Shown: in pieces, positions 1-9,416 of the stretch
How the letters are laid out: every line of letters begins with the position of its first letter
How positions within the stretch are numbered: the first letter of the stretch is position 1
NCBI GenBank assembly: GCA_947451525.1
Contig: CANFZM010000003.1
Span: 62,001-126,000 of the forward strand
Length of the DNA: 64,000 nucleotides
Source of the DNA: Flavobacteriaceae bacterium
GTDB taxonomy: Bacteria > Bacteroidota > Bacteroidia > Flavobacteriales > Flavobacteriaceae
Direction: 5' to 3'
Notes under the pieces: generated by a model
Told to the model about the DNA's origin: nothing
Databases searched by the model: none
What the model saw: only the letters and a program-made list of their open reading frames with translations
Translations under genes and position numbers: made by a program

Positions 1-509
1 ACAAAACCGATTACAAACCCTTAGTAGATTTTGCTAAAGAAAATAAATTACAATTTATAGCAACCAATATTCCTAGGAGATTTGCTTCTTTGGTTTCCAA
101 AAATGGCTTTGAAGCATTAGAAAAATTAACCGATGAAGAAAAAACTTGGATTGCCACACAACCCATTCCGTATGATGCTACTTTGCCAGGTTATGTAGAG
201 ATGTTGAAGATGATGGGAGAACACACCAGTCCTAACATGCCCAAAGCTCAAGCCAGTAAAGATGCAACGATGGCTTACTTTATTAGTAAAAATTTAAAAG
301 ACGGAACGACCTTTATTCATTACAACGGAAGTTACCATTCGGATAATTTTGAAGCCATTAGTTGGTACTTAAAAACCTACCAACCCGACGTTAAAATAGT
401 TACCATTTCTTCGGTGGAACAAAAAGATTTAACTAAATTAGATTCCGAAAATTACAATAAAGCCAACTTTATTATCGTTATAGATGAAGATGTAACAAAA
501 ACTTACTAG
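1..509 (+). CDS. ChaN-like (DUF399) iron-regulated protein, C-terminal part
   Basis: The reading frame is open from the window edge (first full codon at 3), so the ORF-track start at 90 is internal and the gene is truncated at its 5' end. The visible 168 residues include NIPRRFASLV followed by a helical region and end in VIDEDV. This resembles the C-terminal half of ChaN/DUF399 proteins, haem-associated lipoproteins at the cell surface. The N-terminal signal and haem-contact residues lie outside the window, so the haem role is only inferred from the family. The next gene is 69 bp downstream on the same strand. Confidence 0.7.
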   Translation, partial: KTDYKPLVDFAKENKLQFIATNIPRRFASLVSKNGFEALEKLTDEEKTWIATQPIPYDATLPGYVEMLKMMGEHTSPNMPKAQASKDATMAYFISKNLKDGTTFIHYNGSYHSDNFEAISWYLKTYQPDVKIVTISSVEQKDLTKLDSENYNKANFIIVIDEDVTKTY

Positions 510-578
510 ATTCGTCAAATCAATTTGGGCTTGTTTTAAATAATTATATAAAGGAAGAAATTCTGTAATACTGTCTTT

Positions 579-1451
579 ATGAAAAAATTACTATTATTTA
601 CTATTATACTAGGAGCCAGTTTCTCTATTTTTTCTTGCGAAGATCTAGACGATAAGCCAACAGAACCAATGCTGATTGTAAAATTTAAATTTGATCCAAC
701 GCAAGAACGATTGAATAATTTAGGACTACCAACTGCCCTTGCTGCTGGTCATGGTGCGCAATCTCCAGTATTTAATACTATTTCTTCTCATTATGTAGAA
801 TTGGCTCGTGATGCTACTACCCAATTAGGTGCTGGAACTGTTTTATACCACGCTCCCGAGACTACTCTTGGAGGTGCCAATGCTATAGATTTTAGCCAAT
901 CTAAAATTGTAGCCGAAGGAGAAACCTTTTTAGAAATTCCATTAAAAAAAATAGTTTCTGGCAATTACAATTGGTTGCGCGTTTCGTTATCCTATCAAAA
1001 TTATCAAATTAATGTCCGAAGTTCCGGGCAAGATTACCAAGGAACCTTGGCTAGTTTTGTAGGATTCAACACCTATATTGGTTCCCATTCTATAGGAAAC
1101 ACCTTTTTTCAAGTGGATGGCAATAGAGCACAAGGATATTGGGCATTTGCTTTAAACGATTTGCCGTATTCTACTTCTGGGCAAGCACCAGCCAATGCGA
1201 CTACAGTTCCCAACCCAATTGCGGCAACGTCTCCAATTCCAGCCGGATCATGCGTAGTAACCGGAAAATTTGCAACACCACTTGCTATTACAGGCTATGA
1301 AAAAAAGAATATTGTGGTAACGGTTTCACTTTCTACCAATAATAGTTTTGAATGGATTGACTTAAACAATGACGGAAAATACGAACCCGCAGCAGGAGAA
1401 ACTGTCGTAGATATGGGATTGCGTGGATTAGTTCCTTCGTATGGGAATTAA
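579..1451 (+). CDS. predicted lipoprotein of unknown function
   Basis: A 290-residue protein beginning with a clear lipoprotein signal: a KK charged start, a hydrophobic stretch and the lipobox SIFSC with Cys20, then an acidic EDLDDK segment. The acidic residues after the Cys resemble a surface-export signal of Bacteroidota lipoproteins, but that is inference. The body is beta-rich, with a late Asp-rich loop (DLNNDGKYEP) that looks like a calcium-binding turn. I do not recognise the family. It follows the ChaN-like gene and precedes the sdh promoter, and could be cotranscribed with the former. Confidence 0.75.
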   Translation: MKKLLLFTIILGASFSIFSCEDLDDKPTEPMLIVKFKFDPTQERLNNLGLPTALAAGHGAQSPVFNTISSHYVELARDATTQLGAGTVLYHAPETTLGGANAIDFSQSKIVAEGETFLEIPLKKIVSGNYNWLRVSLSYQNYQINVRSSGQDYQGTLASFVGFNTYIGSHSIGNTFFQVDGNRAQGYWAFALNDLPYSTSGQAPANATTVPNPIAATSPIPAGSCVVTGKFATPLAITGYEKKNIVVTVSLSTNNSFEWIDLNNDGKYEPAAGETVVDMGLRGLVPSYGN

Positions 1452-1552
1452 TATTGTTTAACCAATAAAGCAATTTTTGCCCTTTTTCACCACTTCGTCA
1501 ATCAACAACTGTTAAACGCACTTTAAACTCATTATAAATTATTGCGAAAAGG

Positions 1553-1583
1553 TTGTAGTATATTTGAAATTGCTGTATTTTTG
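1553..1583 (+). promoter_or_regulatory. putative sdh operon promoter (TTG-N20-TATTTTTG)
   Basis: A TTG at 1553-1555 and TATTTTTG at 1576-1583 match the Bacteroidota housekeeping consensus (TTG, then TAnnTTTG) with a 20-base spacer. The element ends 30 bases before the sdhC ATG. A second TAnnTTTG match (TATATTTG, 1559-1566) overlaps it. Confidence 0.45.
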
Positions 1584-1613
1584 TTTGATTTTTATAAATA
1601 AATTAATACAACT

Positions 1614-2282
1614 ATGGCAAAATCCACATTTTTGAGTTCTTCCATTGCAAAGAAAGTCGCAATGGCACTTTCGGGACTCTTTTTAATTACCTTTTTAGCA
1701 CTTCACTTTTTTATAAATCTAACCTCTGTTTTTAGCGAAGAAGTTTTTAATGCTTGTTCTCATTTTATGGGCTACAATCCGTTAATTCAATTTGTGATGC
1801 AACCTATTCTTGTTGCAGGAGTAGTTTTCCATTTTGTTATGGGAATGGTGTTAGAAGTAAAAAACAATAAGGCAAGACCTATTGCTTATGCAAAATACAA
1901 TGGAGCAGCAAATGCTTCTTGGGCTTCTAGAAATATGATTATTTCAGGGCTTGTTGTTTTAGCATTTTTAGGATTACATATGTACGATTTTTGGTTTCAA
2001 GAAATCATGTACAAATATGTAGATGTAAAATCTGTTGAACCAACAAGATACTATGGTGAGTTGGTAGAAAAATTTGAAAATCCAATCCGTACGGGCTTGT
2101 ATTGTGTAGCATTTTTATTGCTTTCTTTACACTTATGGCATGGTTTCAGTTCTGCTTTTCAATCGGTAGGATTTAACAATAAATTTTCTAAAGGAGTTCA
2201 AAAACTAGGATATGCTTTTGCAATTGTAGTTCCTTTCGGATTTATATTTATTGCTTTATTCCATCATTTTTTCAATAATTAA
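1614..2282 (+). CDS. sdhC: succinate dehydrogenase cytochrome b subunit
   Basis: The 222-residue membrane anchor of succinate:quinone oxidoreductase (complex II). Five hydrophobic segments (about 13-35, 58-80, 105-128, 158-178 and 197-220) carry several histidines (LALHFF, VVFHFV, GLHMYD, LHLWHG). This fits the single-subunit di-haem type B anchor used by Bacteroidota instead of separate SdhC and SdhD. It would pass electrons from the iron-sulfur subunit to menaquinone in the inner membrane. It is first in an sdhC-sdhA-sdhB order, 12 bp before sdhA. Confidence 0.95.
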   Translation: MAKSTFLSSSIAKKVAMALSGLFLITFLALHFFINLTSVFSEEVFNACSHFMGYNPLIQFVMQPILVAGVVFHFVMGMVLEVKNNKARPIAYAKYNGAANASWASRNMIISGLVVLAFLGLHMYDFWFQEIMYKYVDVKSVEPTRYYGELVEKFENPIRTGLYCVAFLLLSLHLWHGFSSAFQSVGFNNKFSKGVQKLGYAFAIVVPFGFIFIALFHHFFNN

Positions 2283-2294
2283 TATTACAGTATA

Positions 2295-4304
2295 ATGATA
2301 TTAGATTCAAAAATACCAGAAGGACACATTTCTCAGAAATGGACAGATTATAAAGACCACTTAAAATTGGTTGCACCCAACAATAGACCAAAAATTGATA
2401 TTATTGTAGTAGGAACTGGATTGGCTGGAGCTTCGGCGGCAGCTTCTCTTGGAGAAATGGGGTACAACGTAAAAGCATTTTGTTTTCAAGATTCTCCTCG
2501 TCGTGCGCACTCTATTGCAGCACAAGGGGGTATCAATGCTGCAAAAAATTATCAAAATGATGGGGATAGTACTTTTAGATTATTCTACGATACCATCAAA
2601 GGTGGAGATTATAGAGCTCGTGAAGCTAACGTTCATCGTTTAGCAGAAGTTTCTGGAAACATTATTGACCAATGTGTGGCACAAGGAGTTCCTTTTGCTC
2701 GCGATTATGGCGGATTGCTAGACAACCGTTCATTTGGTGGTACACAAGTACAACGTACTTTTTATGCTGCTGGTCAAACAGGACAACAATTATTATTAGG
2801 AGCTTATTCTGCTTTATCCAGACAAATCGGGTTAGGACGCGTAAAAATGTTCAACCGCCATGAAATGTTAGATTTAGTTAAAGTAGACGGTAAGGCCCGC
2901 GGAATTATAGCCCGTAACTTAGTTACAGGAGAGTTAGAAAGACATTCTGCTCATGCTGTTGTTATTGCTTCTGGAGGATACGGAAACGTTTATTTCCTTT
3001 CTACAAATGCAATGGGAAGTAACGTAACGGCTGGTTGGAAAATACACAAACAAGGCGCTTTATTTGCTAACCCTTGTTTTGTTCAAATTCACCCTACCTG
3101 TATTCCAGTGCATGGAACGAATCAAGCAAAACTGACTTTAATGTCTGAATCTTTGCGTAATTCAGGACGTATTTGGGTGCCAAAAATTAAAGCAGATGCC
3201 GAAGCAATTCGTGAAGGTAAATTAAAACCAACTCAAATTGCAGAAGAAAATAGAGATTATTATTTAGAAAGAAAATATCCTGCTTTTGGAAATTTAGTGC
3301 CTCGCGATGTTGCCTCAAGAGCAGCAAAAGAAGTATGTGATGAAGGTCACGGAATTGAAGCCAACGATACCAACGAGGGTGTTTACTTAGATTTCTCAAC
3401 TGAAATTCAAAATAAAGGAAAACAAACGGCTTACGCCAAAGGAAATCACAATCCGTCTGCAGAAGAAATTACTGCTTTAGGAAAACAATGGTTGGAAGAG
3501 AAATATGGTAACTTGTTTACGATGTATCAAAAAATTACAGATGAAAATCCGTATGAAACTCCAATGAAAATTTATCCAGCAGTTCATTATACTATGGGTG
3601 GTGTTTGGGTTGATTATAACTTACAGTCAACTATTCCAGGTTGTTTCGTAGCAGGAGAAGCTAACTTCTCGGATCACGGTGCAAACCGTCTTGGTGCTTC
3701 TGCTTTAATGCAAGGTTTGGCCGATGGTTATTTTGTATTGCCATACACAGTTTCTAATTATTTAGCAGATGAAATCCGAACAGGAAAAATCTCTACAGAA
3801 ACGCAAGAATTTACCGATGCAGAAAATAGAGTTAAAACTACTATCGATACCTTCTTAAATAATAAAGGTTCTAAATCTGTGGATCATTTTCACAAACGTT
3901 TGGGATTAATTATGTGGAATAAAGTTGGAATGGGTAGAAATGAAGCTGGCTTAAAAGAAGCTATTGCCGAAATTGCTGCGCTTAAAGAAGAATTCTACAA
4001 AGAAGTTAATGTTCCAGGAAGTGCAGATGAGTTCAATCCTCAATTAGAAAAAGCACTTCGTGTTGCCGATTTTATTGATTTAGGACAATTAATGGCAATG
4101 GATGCTTTACAACGTAATGAATCTTGCGGAGGCCACTTCCGTGAAGAATACCAAGATTCTGAAGGGGAAACTCTTAGAGATGATGAAAACTTCTCATTTG
4201 TTGGTGCTTGGGAATACAAAGGCAACGACATTAGCAAAGAAGAACTTCATAAAGAAGAATTGAAATACGAGTTTATCAAAATTGCAGCTAGAAATTACAA
4301 ATAA
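2295..4304 (+). CDS. sdhA: succinate dehydrogenase flavoprotein subunit
   Basis: The 669-residue catalytic subunit that oxidises succinate to fumarate in the TCA cycle. The FAD-binding Rossmann motif GTGLAG is at about 40-45. The covalent flavin histidine is expected at His72 within AHSIAAQGG. Substrate-site signatures (QIHPT, then ESLRNSGR) and the C-terminal [12 protein letters not shown] segment are all present. The length fits the long type B flavoproteins. The gene sits 12 bp after sdhC and 8 bp before sdhB, so translation is probably coupled. Confidence 0.97.
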   Translation: MILDSKIPEGHISQKWTDYKDHLKLVAPNNRPKIDIIVVGTGLAGASAAASLGEMGYNVKAFCFQDSPRRAHSIAAQGGINAAKNYQNDGDSTFRLFYDTIKGGDYRAREANVHRLAEVSGNIIDQCVAQGVPFARDYGGLLDNRSFGGTQVQRTFYAAGQTGQQLLLGAYSALSRQIGLGRVKMFNRHEMLDLVKVDGKARGIIARNLVTGELERHSAHAVVIASGGYGNVYFLSTNAMGSNVTAGWKIHKQGALFANPCFVQIHPTCIPVHGTNQAKLTLMSESLRNSGRIWVPKIKADAEAIREGKLKPTQIAEENRDYYLERKYPAFGNLVPRDVASRAAKEVCDEGHGIEANDTNEGVYLDFSTEIQNKGKQTAYAKGNHNPSAEEITALGKQWLEEKYGNLFTMYQKITDENPYETPMKIYPAVHYTMGGVWVDYNLQSTIPGCFVAGEANFSDHGANRLGASALMQGLADGYFVLPYTVSNYLADEIRTGKISTETQEFTDAENRVKTTIDTFLNNKGSKSVDHFHKRLGLIMWNKVGMGRNEAGLKEAIAEIAALKEEFYKEVNVPGSADEFNPQLEKALRVADFIDLGQLMAMDALQRNESCGGHFREEYQDSEGETLRDDENFSFVGAWEYKGNDISKEELHKEELKYEFIKIAARNYK

Positions 4305-4312
4305 TAGATCTT

Positions 4313-5074
4313 ATGTCTTCAGCAAAAAACATCAATATTACCCTTAAAATTTGGCGTCAAAAAAACTCCAAAGCCAAAGGAAATTTAGAGACTTATAAAT
4401 TAGATAACGTTTCTACGGCAAGTTCATTTTTGGAAATGTTAGACCAATTGAACGAACAATTAATTAACGATAAAATAGAACCTATTGCATTTGACCACGA
4501 TTGTCGTGAAGGAATTTGCGGAATGTGTTCTCTTTACATCAATGGCCGTGCTCACGGACCAGATACCGGAATCACAACCTGTCAATTACACATGAGAATG
4601 TTTAGTGATGGCGATACAATATTTGTAGAACCATGGAGAAGTACTGCTTTCCCAGTAATCAAAGATTTAGTGGTAGATAGAAGTGCTTTTGATAGAATCC
4701 AACAAGCTGGTGGATTTGTATCGGTAAATACTTCAGGAAATACTATCGATGCCAATACTATTCCAATACCTAAAGATGATGCTGACAAAGCTTTTATGGC
4801 TGCTGCATGTATTGGATGTGGAGCATGTGTAGCCACTTGTAAAAATGGTTCGGCTATGTTATTCGTTGGTGCGAAAGTATCACAATATGCATTGTTACCG
4901 CAAGGTAAAATAGAAGCGACTAACCGTGTATTAAACATGGTGCGTCAAATGGACGAAGAAGGATTCGGAAACTGTACCAATACCGGTGCTTGTGAAGTAG
5001 AATGTCCTAAAGGAATTTCATTAGAAAACATTGCTCGCATGAACAGAGAATACCTGTCTGCAAGTCTTAAATAA
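4313..5074 (+). CDS. sdhB: succinate dehydrogenase iron-sulfur subunit
   Basis: The 253-residue electron-transfer subunit. The [2Fe-2S] ligands are in CREGICGMC (Cys64, 69, 72) with Cys90. The ferredoxin-like half has [11 protein letters not shown] (Cys166-176) and [11 protein letters not shown] (Cys221-231) for the [4Fe-4S] and [3Fe-4S] clusters. It links the SdhA flavin to the SdhC haems. It is the third gene of the operon, and the next lipoprotein gene begins only 7 bp after its stop. Confidence 0.97.
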   Translation: MSSAKNINITLKIWRQKNSKAKGNLETYKLDNVSTASSFLEMLDQLNEQLINDKIEPIAFDHDCREGICGMCSLYINGRAHGPDTGITTCQLHMRMFSDGDTIFVEPWRSTAFPVIKDLVVDRSAFDRIQQAGGFVSVNTSGNTIDANTIPIPKDDADKAFMAAACIGCGACVATCKNGSAMLFVGAKVSQYALLPQGKIEATNRVLNMVRQMDEEGFGNCTNTGACEVECPKGISLENIARMNREYLSASLK

Positions 5075-5081
5075 TAGTACT

Positions 5082-5639
5082 ATGTTAAAAAAAGTTCTTT
5101 TTTCTGCTCTAATTATGACTACACTTTTCTCGTGTAGTTCAGATAATAATACTGCAACAGACCCAGCAAGTGGAGGAACAGGAGGCTCAACCACAACAGT
5201 TGCTATGATCACCAGAATTGATGGTACAATTTATGAGATGCCACCTCAAGTTGGCGGAAATGCTGCAGATATTACAGGTGGAATTTATGGGAATACCTAT
5301 TTTTTATTGAACGGTTATAAAAACATAAGTGCTGGAAAAGCCAAAATAGGAAGCACCGTTTACACTGTAAAAATTGCAGTTCCTAAAAGTGATTTGTCTG
5401 TAGGAACTCACAATTTTACAGGAACAATGGTAGCGGGTAGTTATTATGCTGATTTTAATATCACAGGAACTGTTCCTGCGGAAACAGTTACAACTACTGG
5501 CGGCTATGTTAACGTTACTAGTTACAATTCTGCAACTAAAGAATTAAAAGGAAACTTTTCATTTACCACTAATAATGGAGTAGATTTAACCGTTAATACG
5601 CATTCATTAATTGGTTCTTTTGATTATATCTTACAATAA
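5082..5639 (+). CDS. small predicted lipoprotein downstream of sdhB
   Basis: A 185-residue protein with a lipoprotein signal (lipobox TLFSC, Cys18), a low-complexity Ser/Gly/Thr linker and a beta-rich domain starting with a RIDGTIY-like strand. It resembles small Flavobacterium lipoproteins of the DUF6252 type, though I am not certain of the family. It is 7 bp from sdhB and precedes a strong terminator, so it is probably transcribed with sdhCAB. Nothing in the sequence suggests a direct role in complex II. Confidence 0.75.
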   Translation: MLKKVLFSALIMTTLFSCSSDNNTATDPASGGTGGSTTTVAMITRIDGTIYEMPPQVGGNAADITGGIYGNTYFLLNGYKNISAGKAKIGSTVYTVKIAVPKSDLSVGTHNFTGTMVAGSYYADFNITGTVPAETVTTTGGYVNVTSYNSATKELKGNFSFTTNNGVDLTVNTHSLIGSFDYILQ

Positions 5640-5664
5640 AAAGAGCAACCAAATATATTTTAAG

Positions 5665-5696
5665 AACGCATTCATTAACTTGGATGCGTTTTTTTT
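5665..5696 (+). terminator. rho-independent terminator of the sdh operon
   Basis: A 9-bp stem (AACGCATTC with GGATGCGTT, one G-U pair) with an 8-base loop is followed directly by a T run. It lies 25 bp after the lipoprotein stop. Confidence 0.8.
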
Positions 5697-5703
5697 ATCT
5701 TTG
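5696..5703 (+). promoter_or_regulatory. putative -7 element of the GH92 gene
   Basis: TATCTTTG matches the Bacteroidota TAnnTTTG element. It starts in the terminator T run and ends 15 bases before the ATG at 5719. No convincing -33 TTG was picked out. Confidence 0.35.
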
Positions 5704-5718
5704 AATTAAAATAACCCC

Positions 5719-8520
5719 ATGAAAAAAGTATTTTCCGCGATAGTTCTTTTACTTACGATAAACTCTTTTAGTCAAAAGTACCACCAATTGGTAAATCCAA
5801 TGATAGGAACTGGTGGTCACGGACATACTTATCCGGGTGCAACGGTGCCTTTTGGAATGGTGCAACTTTCTCCCGATACCCGAATTGATGGCAGTTGGGA
5901 TGGTTGTTCGGGATATCATTATGACGATACTACCATTTACGGATTTTCACATACCCATTTAAACGGAACCGGCTGCACCGATTTTGGCGATATTATGTTG
6001 ATGCCAACCATGGGGAAAATATTGTTAGAAAAGCAATTCTATGCTTCTACTTTTTTGCATCAAAATGAAAAGGCTTCTACAGGGTTTTATTCGGTAAAAT
6101 TGGATAAAAACAATATCGATGTTCGATTAACTACTTCCACTAGGGTAGGTTTTCATGAATACACTTTTAATCAAGATGGCGATGCAGATATTGTTTTAGA
6201 TTTAAATCATAGAGATAAATTACTTTATGGTGAAATTAGAATTATAGACAATAAAACTGTGGAAGTTTTAAGAAGAAGTGAAGCATGGGCCAAAGACCAA
6301 TATATATATGCACGAATAGAATTTAATGTTCCAATGAAAGTTTTTGGGCATGGAAATCAATCGCAAAGTGATAAATTATTTTCTGGAACTGAAGTAGCAG
6401 TTTTCTTCACTAAAAAAGTTAAAAAAGGAGAAAAAATCCTCGTGAAAGTGTCTCTTTCTCCAACAAGTTATGATGGTGCAAAGTTGAACATGTCTGAAAT
6501 TAAAGATTGGAATTTTGAACGAGTTAAAAAAGAAGCCGAGCAACTTTGGGACAAGCAATTATCTAAAATTCAAATTACCGAAGCCGATAAAAATAAAGAA
6601 ACTATTTTCTATACGGCTCTCTACCACACGATGGTACAACCAAACATTGCCCAAGATATAGACGGAAAATACCGTGGTCGCGACAACCAAATTCATAAAG
6701 CAGAAGGTTTTGATTACTATTCGGTTTTCTCTCTTTGGGATACTTTTCGAGCAGCAAATCCGCTGTATACCTTAATTGAAAAGAAACGCACTTTCGATTT
6801 TATAAATACCTTTTTAAAACAATACGAACAAGGCGGAAGATTGCCCGTTTGGGAATTGGCTTCCAATGAAACCGATTGCATGATTGGCTACCATTCCGTT
6901 TCGGTTATAGCCGATGCAATGGCGAAAGGAATTACAGGTTTTGATTACGAAAAAGCATTTGAAGCATCCAAACACAGTGCGATGTTGGATAATTTAGGAT
7001 TGGATGCCTATAAAAAGCAAGGATTTATTTCGATGGATGATGATAGCGAAAGTGTTTCTAAAACTTTAGAATATGCCTACGATGATTGGTGTATTGCCCA
7101 AATGGCCATGATTTTAGATAAAAAAGAAGATTACAATTACTTTATGAAACGTTCCCAAAGTTGGAAGAATGTCTTCGATAAGGAAACAGGATTCATGCGC
7201 CCTAAGAAAAACGGAGGTTGGGATAAACCTTTTGATCCGAAAGAAATCAATAATAACTATACCGAAGGCAATTCCTGGCAGTATTCGTTTTTTGTTCCGC
7301 AAGATATTCCGGGAATGATTGCAGCCTATGGAGGAGATGAAAAATTTGAAGCCAAATTAGATGAAATGTTTACCAGTGAAAGTAAAACTACAGGTCGTGA
7401 ACAAGCTGATGTTACCGGTTTAATTGGGCAATACGCCCACGGAAACGAACCAAGTCACCACATGGCCTATTTGTACAATTACGTTGGCAAGCCAGAAAAA
7501 ACCACCGAAAAAGTACATTATATTTTAGATAATTTCTACAAAAACACCCCAGACGGATTAATAGGAAACGAAGACTGCGGACAAATGAGCGCTTGGTATG
7601 TGTTGAGTTCTATGGGAATTTATGATGTAACTCCCGGAAACGCTGAATGGACAAAGACGAAGCCTTATTTTGAAAAAGTAAAAGTTCATTTTGAAGATGG
7701 AACTAATAATGAAATAACAGCAATATCAAATGATAGTCGCATAGGAATAATTGACACAAAATATAATTTTATTAAACCAAAATTATTTGAATCTATTATA
7801 ACAGTTCCTGTAATTCAAGCAGAAAGTAAATCCTTTAAAGATAAAATGAAAGTTGCGATTATTGCTCAAAATCCAAAGGATGTAATCTATTACGACATAA
7901 GTGATACGAACGATTATTTGGCAAAAAAACTTCCCTCGGTTGTTTATACGGAACCTTTTGAGATATTAGAAACTTCAACTATTTCGGCTTATGTGAAAAA
8001 CAATGAAAACCAAAGCAACACCATATCGGCAACCTTTTTCAAAAAGCCAAACAACTACACCATTTCTATTCAATCCAAATACAATCCGCAATACCATGCA
8101 GGAGGACCAGAAGGCTTGATGGATGGAATATTTGGCTCGGTTAATTGGCGCAAAGGCGATTGGCAAGGGTATCAAAGCCAAAATTTTGAAGCCGTTATTG
8201 ATTTACAAAAAGAACAAGTAGTAAGTTCGTTTTCGGCAAATTGTCTGCAAGATTCCCGCTCTTGGATCTTGATGCCAAACAGAGTTGAATATTATGCTTC
8301 TATAGATAACGTGAATTTTACTTTAGTAGGAACCGTTACGAACACTATCAGTCCAAGAGAATACGAAAACAAAATACAAGATTTTCAATTAAAATTAGAC
8401 AAAGAAATAATAGCCAAATACATAAAAGTAAAAGCCTACAATTTTGGAAAACTACCCGAATGGCATCAAGGTGTTGGGGGAGATGCCTTCATTTTTATTG
8501 ACGAAATAACCATTAAATAA
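5719..8520 (+). CDS. GH92 family alpha-mannosidase with C-terminal F5/8-type domain
   Basis: A 933-residue protein with a signal peptide (cleavage near NSFSQ). Its N-terminal region has NPMIGTGGHGHTYPGA and FGMVQLSPDT, and the catalytic (alpha/alpha)6 region has NEDCGQMSAWYV, all typical of glycoside hydrolase family 92. These calcium-dependent enzymes remove alpha-mannose from high-mannose N-glycans. From about residue 790 a discoidin (F5/8 type C) domain with WQGYQSQNFEAVIDL may bind glycan. No lipobox or T9SS tail is seen, so a periplasmic location is likely. It has its own promoter element after the sdh terminator. There is no neighbouring SusC/SusD pair. Confidence 0.93.
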   Translation: MKKVFSAIVLLLTINSFSQKYHQLVNPMIGTGGHGHTYPGATVPFGMVQLSPDTRIDGSWDGCSGYHYDDTTIYGFSHTHLNGTGCTDFGDIMLMPTMGKILLEKQFYASTFLHQNEKASTGFYSVKLDKNNIDVRLTTSTRVGFHEYTFNQDGDADIVLDLNHRDKLLYGEIRIIDNKTVEVLRRSEAWAKDQYIYARIEFNVPMKVFGHGNQSQSDKLFSGTEVAVFFTKKVKKGEKILVKVSLSPTSYDGAKLNMSEIKDWNFERVKKEAEQLWDKQLSKIQITEADKNKETIFYTALYHTMVQPNIAQDIDGKYRGRDNQIHKAEGFDYYSVFSLWDTFRAANPLYTLIEKKRTFDFINTFLKQYEQGGRLPVWELASNETDCMIGYHSVSVIADAMAKGITGFDYEKAFEASKHSAMLDNLGLDAYKKQGFISMDDDSESVSKTLEYAYDDWCIAQMAMILDKKEDYNYFMKRSQSWKNVFDKETGFMRPKKNGGWDKPFDPKEINNNYTEGNSWQYSFFVPQDIPGMIAAYGGDEKFEAKLDEMFTSESKTTGREQADVTGLIGQYAHGNEPSHHMAYLYNYVGKPEKTTEKVHYILDNFYKNTPDGLIGNEDCGQMSAWYVLSSMGIYDVTPGNAEWTKTKPYFEKVKVHFEDGTNNEITAISNDSRIGIIDTKYNFIKPKLFESIITVPVIQAESKSFKDKMKVAIIAQNPKDVIYYDISDTNDYLAKKLPSVVYTEPFEILETSTISAYVKNNENQSNTISATFFKKPNNYTISIQSKYNPQYHAGGPEGLMDGIFGSVNWRKGDWQGYQSQNFEAVIDLQKEQVVSSFSANCLQDSRSWILMPNRVEYYASIDNVNFTLVGTVTNTISPREYENKIQDFQLKLDKEIIAKYIKVKAYNFGKLPEWHQGVGGDAFIFIDEITIK

Positions 8521-8571
8521 AATCTGTTTAATCTGCGTTTTCACTAAGTGAATCCGTTTTATCCGCGTGCC
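8521..8571. repeat. degenerate intergenic repeat (GGATAAAACnGATT family)
   Basis: The gap between the GH92 gene and the nitrilase gene consists of AATCTG/AATCCG words. Its reverse complement contains GGATAAAACGGATT, close to GGATAAAACAGATT at 15244 in the gap before the PfkB gene. It looks like a dispersed intergenic repeat. Confidence 0.5.
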
Positions 8572-8578
8572 ATTTACC

Positions 8579-9343
8579 ATGAAGATAGCCTTACTACAAA
8601 CTGCCTTATCTTGGGAAAACCCCAAAGAAAACCGAATTCATCTCGAAGAAAAAATCCATTCTATTCCAGAGGCAGTCGATTTAATTGTGCTACCCGAAAT
8701 GTTTACCTCTGGATTTACCATGCATCCGCAAAACTGTGCCGATACGATGCAAGGAGCAACTATTTTATGGTTGCAATCGTTAGCAAAAGAAAAAGATTCT
8801 GCCATCACTGGAAGTTTAATTATAGAAGAAAACGGCAACTATTATAACCGATTGGTTTTTGTATTTCCAAATGGCGAAATCCAACACTACGATAAAAGGC
8901 ATTTATTCACCTTAGCCGGAGAAGATAAAATATACACTGCAGGAACTAAAAAATTGATTGTAGAATACAAGGGCTTCAAAATCTGTCCCCTTATCTGTTA
9001 CGATTTGCGCTTCCCTGTTTTTGCAAGAAATGTGGAAGATTATGACGTGCTAATTTATGTTGCCAACTGGCCAAAACCTCGTGTAAACGCTTGGGATATT
9101 TTGCTAAAAGCGAGGGCTGTTGAAAACATGAGTTATGTTTTTGGCATTAATAGAGTAGGATTAGACAGCAACAATCATGAATACGTTGGTCATTCGCAAG
9201 CAATAGATTTCTTAGGAAATTACATCTTAGAACCTCAAGAAACAGAAGATATTTTTATCGTTACACTAGATAAAAATGCAATGTTAGAAACCAGAAAAAA
9301 ATTAAATTTCCTAAACGATAAAGACCACTTCGAAATATTCTAA
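8579..9343 (+). CDS. nitrilase-superfamily amidase (omega-amidase/YafV type)
   Basis: The catalytic triad is visible as Glu40 (LPEMFTSGF), Lys106 (YDKRHLF) and Cys140 (ICYDLRFP). The length (254 residues) and these motifs fit the branch acting as omega-amidase, which hydrolyses 2-oxoglutaramate or 2-oxosuccinamate and removes transaminated glutamine breakdown products. I chose the ATG at 8579; the ORF-track start at 8567 is a GTG inside the intergenic repeat. The protein is cytoplasmic with no signal. The exact substrate is inferred from the family. Confidence 0.88.
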   Translation: MKIALLQTALSWENPKENRIHLEEKIHSIPEAVDLIVLPEMFTSGFTMHPQNCADTMQGATILWLQSLAKEKDSAITGSLIIEENGNYYNRLVFVFPNGEIQHYDKRHLFTLAGEDKIYTAGTKKLIVEYKGFKICPLICYDLRFPVFARNVEDYDVLIYVANWPKPRVNAWDILLKARAVENMSYVFGINRVGLDSNNHEYVGHSQAIDFLGNYILEPQETEDIFIVTLDKNAMLETRKKLNFLNDKDHFEIF

Positions 9344-9346
9344 ACT

Positions 9347-9416
9347 TCCATTTCGTACTTCTAACTTCTAACTTCGTACCTCGTACTTCCAACTTCGTAC
9401 TTTTTACCTCGTACTT
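9347..9416. repeat. degenerate tandem repeat of CTTCGTACTT/CTAACTT words
   Basis: About 70 bp of alternating TTCGTACTTC, CTAACTTCTAACTT and CCTCGTACTT units. The repeat runs into the 3' end of the minus-strand gene at 9404, so the last residues of that protein (LSTR) are encoded by repeat units. Confidence 0.75.

Noticed and set aside
8548-8847. 99-residue ORF overlapping the nitrilase gene
   Set aside because: Out-of-frame shadow of a gene with a full catalytic triad.
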